64,000 nt of DNA from NCBI RefSeq assembly GCF_002968015.1, contig NZ_PUIP01000017.1:1-64000 (forward strand). The letters are read 5' to 3'. Positions 60,362 to 64,000 of this stretch are shown piece by piece (position 1 is the stretch's first letter; every line of letters starts with the position of its first letter). The position numbers and the translations under genes are program-made. The stretch comes from Massilia phosphatilytica (GTDB lineage: Bacteria; Pseudomonadota; Gammaproteobacteria; Burkholderiales; Burkholderiaceae_D). The notes under the pieces were generated by a model that saw only the letters and a list, made by a program, of their open reading frames with translations, made no database searches and had not been told where the DNA came from.

Positions 60362-62899
60362 ATGAAACTGATCGTCATCGGCCACGGCATGGTAGGCCAC
60401 AAGTTCCTCGAAACCCTGTTCGCGGAAGCCAAGCAGGATGCCCATTTCCACGTCACCGTGCTGTGCGAGGAACCGCGCCCGGCCTACGACCGTGTGCACC
60501 TGTCCTCGTACTTCTCGGGCACGACCGCCGACCAGCTGTCGCTCGTCGCGCCGGGCTTCTTCGAGCAGCACGCCGGCCAGGTCGACCTGAAGCTGAACGC
60601 GCAGGCTGTCGCTGTCGACCGCGACGCCAAGACCGTCACCCTGGCCGATGGCGCAGTGCTCTCCTATGACAAACTGGTGTTCGCGACGGGTTCCTATCCG
60701 TTCGTACCGCCCGTCCCGGGCAAGGAACGCAACGACATCTTCGTCTACCGCACCATCGAAGACCTGGAAAAGATGACGGAATGCGGCGCCCGTTCGAAGT
60801 CGGGCGTCGTCGTCGGCGGCGGCCTGCTGGGTCTCGAATGCGCCAAGGCCCTGCGCGACATGAGCCTCGACACGCACGTCGTCGAATTCGCACCGCGCCT
60901 GATGGCAGTGCAGGTCGACGACCTGGGCGGCCGCGTGCTGCGCAGGAAGATCGAAGAATTGGGTGTCAACGTCCACACGCAGAAGAACACGCTGCAGATC
61001 GTCGATGGCGAGTCGGCCACGCACCGCATGGAATTCGCGGACGGCAGCTTCCTCGAAGCGGACATGATCGTGTTCTCGGCCGGCATCCGCCCGCGCGACG
61101 AACTGGCCAAGGCTTCCGGCCTGGCACTGGGCCCGCGCGGCGGCATCGCCATCGACGACGCCTGCCTCGCGTCCGACCCGCACATCTACGCCATCGGCGA
61201 GTGCGCGTCGTGGGGCGGCCAGACGTTCGGCCTCGTCGCACCGGGCTACGAAATGGCCCGCATCGTCGCGCGCGCGCTGATCGGCCAGGAAGCCGCGTTC
61301 GCCGGCGCCGACATGAGCACCAAGCTGAAACTGATGGGCGTGGACGTCGCATCGATCGGCGACGCCCACGGCAACACGCCGGGCTCGCGCAGCTTCCAGT
61401 TCACGGACGAGCGCAAGCAGGTCTATAAAAAGATCGTTGTGTCCGATTGCGGCAAGAAGCTGCTCGGCGCCGTGCTGATCGGCGACGCGGCCGAATACGG
61501 CAGCCTGCTGCAGATGATGCTCAACGATATGGAACTGCCGGAAGCGCCGGAATTCCTGATCCTGCCGCAGCTCGAGGGCGGTGCGCGTCCGGCGCTGGGC
61601 GTCGATGCGCTGCCCGCGTCCGCGCAGGTCTGCTCGTGCAATGCCGTCACCAAGGGCACCATCGCCGACGCAGTGGCCGGCGGTGCCTGCGACATCGGCG
61701 CGATCAAGTCGTGCACGAACGCCGGCACGTCGTGCGGCGGCTGCGTGCCGCTCGTCACGCAGATCATGAAGTCCGAGATGGCGAAGGCCGGCATGGCCGT
61801 CAACAACCACCTGTGCGAACACTTCCCGTACTCGCGCCAGGAACTGCACCACCTGATCCGCGTGGGCGGCATCAAGAGCTTCGGCGAACTGCTGCACAAG
61901 CACGGCACGGGCCTGGGCTGCGACATCTGCAAGCCGGTCGCCGCCAACATCCTCGCGTCGACGTGGAACGACTTCGTGCTGAAGCCGCAGCACGCGAGCC
62001 TGCAGGATTCGAACGACTACTTCCTCGGCAACATCCAGAAGGACGGCACGTATTCCGTCGTGCCGCGCATGCCGGGCGGCGAAGTGACGCCGGACGGCCT
62101 GATCGCCGTGGGCGCGGTCGCGAAGAAGTACGGCCTGTACACCAAGATCACGGGCGGCCAGCGCGTCGACCTGTTCGGTGCCCGCGTGGACCAGCTGCCG
62201 GCGATCTGGGAAGAGCTGATCGCGGCCGGCTTCGAATCGGGCCACGCCTACGGCAAGTCGCTGCGCACGGTGAAATCGTGCGTGGGCTCGACGTGGTGCC
62301 GCTACGGCGTGGGCGATTCCGTCGGCTTCGCCATCGCGCTGGAAAACCGCTACAAGGGCCTGCGCGCCCCGCACAAGATCAAGTTCGGCGTGTCCGGCTG
62401 CACCCGCGAATGCGCCGAGGCGCAGGGCAAGGACGTGGGCCTGATCGCCACGGAGAAGGGCTGGAACCTGTACGTGTGCGGCAACGGCGGCATGAAGCCC
62501 CGCCACGCGGAACTGATCGCGTCGGACCTGGATGAAGCGACGGTCGTGAAACTCGTCGACCGCTTCCTGATGTTCTACGTGCGCACGGCCGACCGCCTGC
62601 AGCGCACCAGCACGTGGCGCGAGAACCTGGAAGGCGGCCTGGATTACCTGAAGCAGGTCGTCATCGACGACAAGCTGGGCATCGCCGCCGAACTGGAAGC
62701 CGACATGCAGCGCGTGGTCGACACGTATGCCGACGAGTGGAAGAACGCCGTCGAAGACCCGGCCGTGCGCCAGCGCTTCCGCAGCTTCGTCAACACCGAA
62801 GGCACCGACGACAACGTCGTGTTCATGTCGGAGCGCGGCCAGATCCGTCCGGCCACGCCTGACGAACGCCGCCGCGTCATCCCGATCGCCGCAGCCTAA
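60362..62899 (+). CDS. nirB: Assimilatory nitrite reductase NAD(P)H, large subunit
   Basis: An 845-residue protein. FAD/NAD domains fill the N-terminal half (KLIVIGHGMVGHKFLETLFA, VVVGGGLLGLECAKALRDMS). A BFD-like 2Fe-2S region follows at about 420 (QVCSCNAVTKGTIADAVAGG, SCTNAGTSCGGC). The sirohaem/4Fe-4S domain lies at about 560-750 (KSCVGSTWCRYGVGDS; FGVSGCTRECAEAQGKDVGL). It reduces nitrite to ammonium with electrons from NAD(P)H, together with NirD. GGAG precedes the ATG. Confidence 0.96.
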   Translation: MKLIVIGHGMVGHKFLETLFAEAKQDAHFHVTVLCEEPRPAYDRVHLSSYFSGTTADQLSLVAPGFFEQHAGQVDLKLNAQAVAVDRDAKTVTLADGAVLSYDKLVFATGSYPFVPPVPGKERNDIFVYRTIEDLEKMTECGARSKSGVVVGGGLLGLECAKALRDMSLDTHVVEFAPRLMAVQVDDLGGRVLRRKIEELGVNVHTQKNTLQIVDGESATHRMEFADGSFLEADMIVFSAGIRPRDELAKASGLALGPRGGIAIDDACLASDPHIYAIGECASWGGQTFGLVAPGYEMARIVARALIGQEAAFAGADMSTKLKLMGVDVASIGDAHGNTPGSRSFQFTDERKQVYKKIVVSDCGKKLLGAVLIGDAAEYGSLLQMMLNDMELPEAPEFLILPQLEGGARPALGVDALPASAQVCSCNAVTKGTIADAVAGGACDIGAIKSCTNAGTSCGGCVPLVTQIMKSEMAKAGMAVNNHLCEHFPYSRQELHHLIRVGGIKSFGELLHKHGTGLGCDICKPVAANILASTWNDFVLKPQHASLQDSNDYFLGNIQKDGTYSVVPRMPGGEVTPDGLIAVGAVAKKYGLYTKITGGQRVDLFGARVDQLPAIWEELIAAGFESGHAYGKSLRTVKSCVGSTWCRYGVGDSVGFAIALENRYKGLRAPHKIKFGVSGCTRECAEAQGKDVGLIATEKGWNLYVCGNGGMKPRHAELIASDLDEATVVKLVDRFLMFYVRTADRLQRTSTWRENLEGGLDYLKQVVIDDKLGIAAELEADMQRVVDTYADEWKNAVEDPAVRQRFRSFVNTEGTDDNVVFMSERGQIRPATPDERRRVIPIAAA

Positions 62900-62925
62900 T
62901 TCACCGACTGGAACAGGAGAACACC

Positions 62926-63273
62926 ATGCACCGCGATATTCAACTCAATCAGTGGAACGCCGTCTGCTCGCTCGACCAGATCGTCCCGGACACGGGCGTC
63001 GCCGCCCTGCTGAATGGCCGTCAGGTGGCCGTGTTCCGCGTGGGCGCCGAGGACCCGCGCGTGTTCGCCATCGATAACTACGATCCGAACTCGGACGCCG
63101 CCGTGCTGTCGCGCGGCCTGGTCGGCAGCATCGGCGAGCGCGTCGTCGTCGCCTCGCCGATCTACAAGCAGCACTTCGACCTGCAGACCGGCGAATGCCT
63201 GGAAGCCCCGCACCACTCGGTGTCGAGCTACCCGGTGCGCGTCGAAGACGGCAAGGTCTGGGTGGGTGCGTAA
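62926..63273 (+). CDS. nirD: Nitrite reductase small subunit (Rieske-like)
   Basis: A 115-residue protein with a Rieske-type fold (WNAVCSLDQIVPDTGVAALL, VGSIGERVVVASPIYKQHFD, GECLEAPHHSVSSYPVRVED). The CxH and CxxH cluster ligands of true Rieske proteins are absent, as usual for NirD. It associates with NirB. Its TAA is followed immediately by the ATG of the next gene. Confidence 0.95.
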   Translation: MHRDIQLNQWNAVCSLDQIVPDTGVAALLNGRQVAVFRVGAEDPRVFAIDNYDPNSDAAVLSRGLVGSIGERVVVASPIYKQHFDLQTGECLEAPHHSVSSYPVRVEDGKVWVGA

Positions 63274-64000
63274 ATGAAGACCCATCCGCGCCTGGTCGTC
63301 ATCGGCAACGGCATGGCGGGCATGCGCACGGTCGAGGAGCTGCTCAAGCTCGCGCCCGACATGTACCGCATCACCGTGTTCGGCGCGGAGCCGCACGGAA
63401 ATTACAACCGCATCCTGCTGTCGCCCGTGCTCGCGGGCGAGAAGACCGTCGACGACATCATGCTCAACACGCGTGAATGGTACGACGCCAACGGCATCAC
63501 CTTGCACGCGGGCGACCCGGTCGTGCGCATCGACCGCAAGAAGCGCGTCGTGCACGCCGCGTCCGGCCTCGCCGTGCCGTATGACCGCCTCCTGATCGCG
63601 ACCGGTTCGAAGCCGTTCATCGTGCCGGTGCCGGGTCACCAGCTGCCGGGCGTGATCGGTTTCCGCGACATCAGCGACGTCGACACGATGCTCGAGGCCG
63701 CGCGCGCGGGCGGGAAGGCCGTCGTCATCGGCGGCGGGCTGCTCGGCCTGGAAGCGGCGAACGGCCTGCTGCGCCAGGGCATGGAAGTCGCCGTCGTGCA
63801 CGTGATGGGCAGCCTGATGAACCAGCAGCTCGACCCGCCCGCCGCCGAACTGCTGCGCGCGAGCCTGGAACAGCGCGGCCTGCGCATCCTTCTGAACCGC
63901 CAGACCGTCGCCATCGAGGGCGAGGACCGTGTACGCAGCGTCCGCTTCGAAGATGGCGAGACCGTGGACGCCGACCTCGTCGTGATGGCCGCCGGCGTGC
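63274..64000 (+). CDS. NirB-like FAD/NAD oxidoreductase, 3' end beyond window
   Basis: The frame is open from an ATG directly behind the nirD stop to the window end (242 codons). It resembles the N-terminal part of NirB: an FAD-binding start HPRLVVIGNGMAGMRTVEEL, ATGSKPFIVPVPGHQLPGVI and an NAD site GGKAVVIGGGLLGLEAANGL. It may be a stand-alone flavoprotein or the electron-transfer partner of an assimilatory nitrate reductase (NasB-like); the C-terminus needed to decide is missing. Co-transcription with nirBD is nearly certain from spacing. Confidence 0.85.
   Translation, partial: MKTHPRLVVIGNGMAGMRTVEELLKLAPDMYRITVFGAEPHGNYNRILLSPVLAGEKTVDDIMLNTREWYDANGITLHAGDPVVRIDRKKRVVHAASGLAVPYDRLLIATGSKPFIVPVPGHQLPGVIGFRDISDVDTMLEAARAGGKAVVIGGGLLGLEAANGLLRQGMEVAVVHVMGSLMNQQLDPPAAELLRASLEQRGLRILLNRQTVAIEGEDRVRSVRFEDGETVDADLVVMAAGV

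Noticed and set aside
60338..62506. Minus-strand frame of about 720 codons opposite nirB
   Set aside because: Composition is that of a shadow frame; nirB on the plus strand has all cofactor motifs.

Overview
The window reads as a chromosomal segment of a GC-rich betaproteobacterium, most likely Oxalobacteraceae (Massilia/Telluria-like). That placement is inferred from overall protein similarity, the high GC with G/C-ending codons from about 3.6 kb onward, the PuuD-type urate hydroxylase, and the NasT/NasS nitrate system. Translational coupling is very common here: many gene pairs share ATGA, GTGA or similar start/stop overlaps.

Layout. 1-3.6 kb is an accessory region on the minus strand: an AT-rich piece with an RTX calcium-binding protein that runs off the left edge and a small membrane protein, then an internally deleted IS3-family element that has cut into decaying genes downstream of a PAAR (type VI secretion spike) gene. 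3.7-7.7 kb holds a YciI protein, an NHL-repeat lipoprotein and a DUF969-DUF979-pcp operon (probable 5-oxoproline/pyroglutamyl-peptide scavenging). 7.7-18 kb is nucleoside salvage: psuK-psuG-LysR divergent from xapA-deoB-deoC-ALDH-deoA-cdd. 18-29.8 kb is mixed: DUF2076, a LytTR two-component system, a WYL regulator with two tandem GST genes sharing one palindromic operator, an amidase-MFS pair with a divergent LysR, and a MocR-RutR-GNAT regulatory operon.

30-39.9 kb carries a complete reductive pyrimidine pathway: PreTA (uracil to dihydrouracil), dihydropyrimidinase, carbamoyl-beta-alanine amidohydrolase, omega-amino-acid aminotransferase and a CoA-acylating malonate/methylmalonate semialdehyde dehydrogenase, plus an NCS1 permease. 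An MHYT hybrid kinase and an ammonium transporter with a sigma-54/NtrC promoter follow. 43-56 kb has a DUF885 peptidase-like protein, a divergent NRAMP-like transporter, a coupled sigma/anti-sigma/S8 protease/porin operon, a LysR-puuD pair and an S9 peptidase. 56-64 kb has two unrecognised small proteins and the nitrate assimilation locus nasT-nasS-narK-nirB-nirD-(second flavoprotein, cut by the window edge).

The common thread of the right two-thirds is nitrogen acquisition from uracil, urate, ammonium and nitrate. The most informative non-coding element is the narK leader (58778-59036): an NtrC-like dyad, a consensus sigma-54 promoter, then two adjacent hairpins with A1/G4 hexaloops whose second member overlaps the 5' arm of an intrinsic terminator, as expected for NasT (ANTAR) antitermination. 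Other candidate regulatory signals are a two-copy operator spaced 20 bp before psuK and a shared TGACAGnnnCTGTCA palindrome before both GST paralogues.
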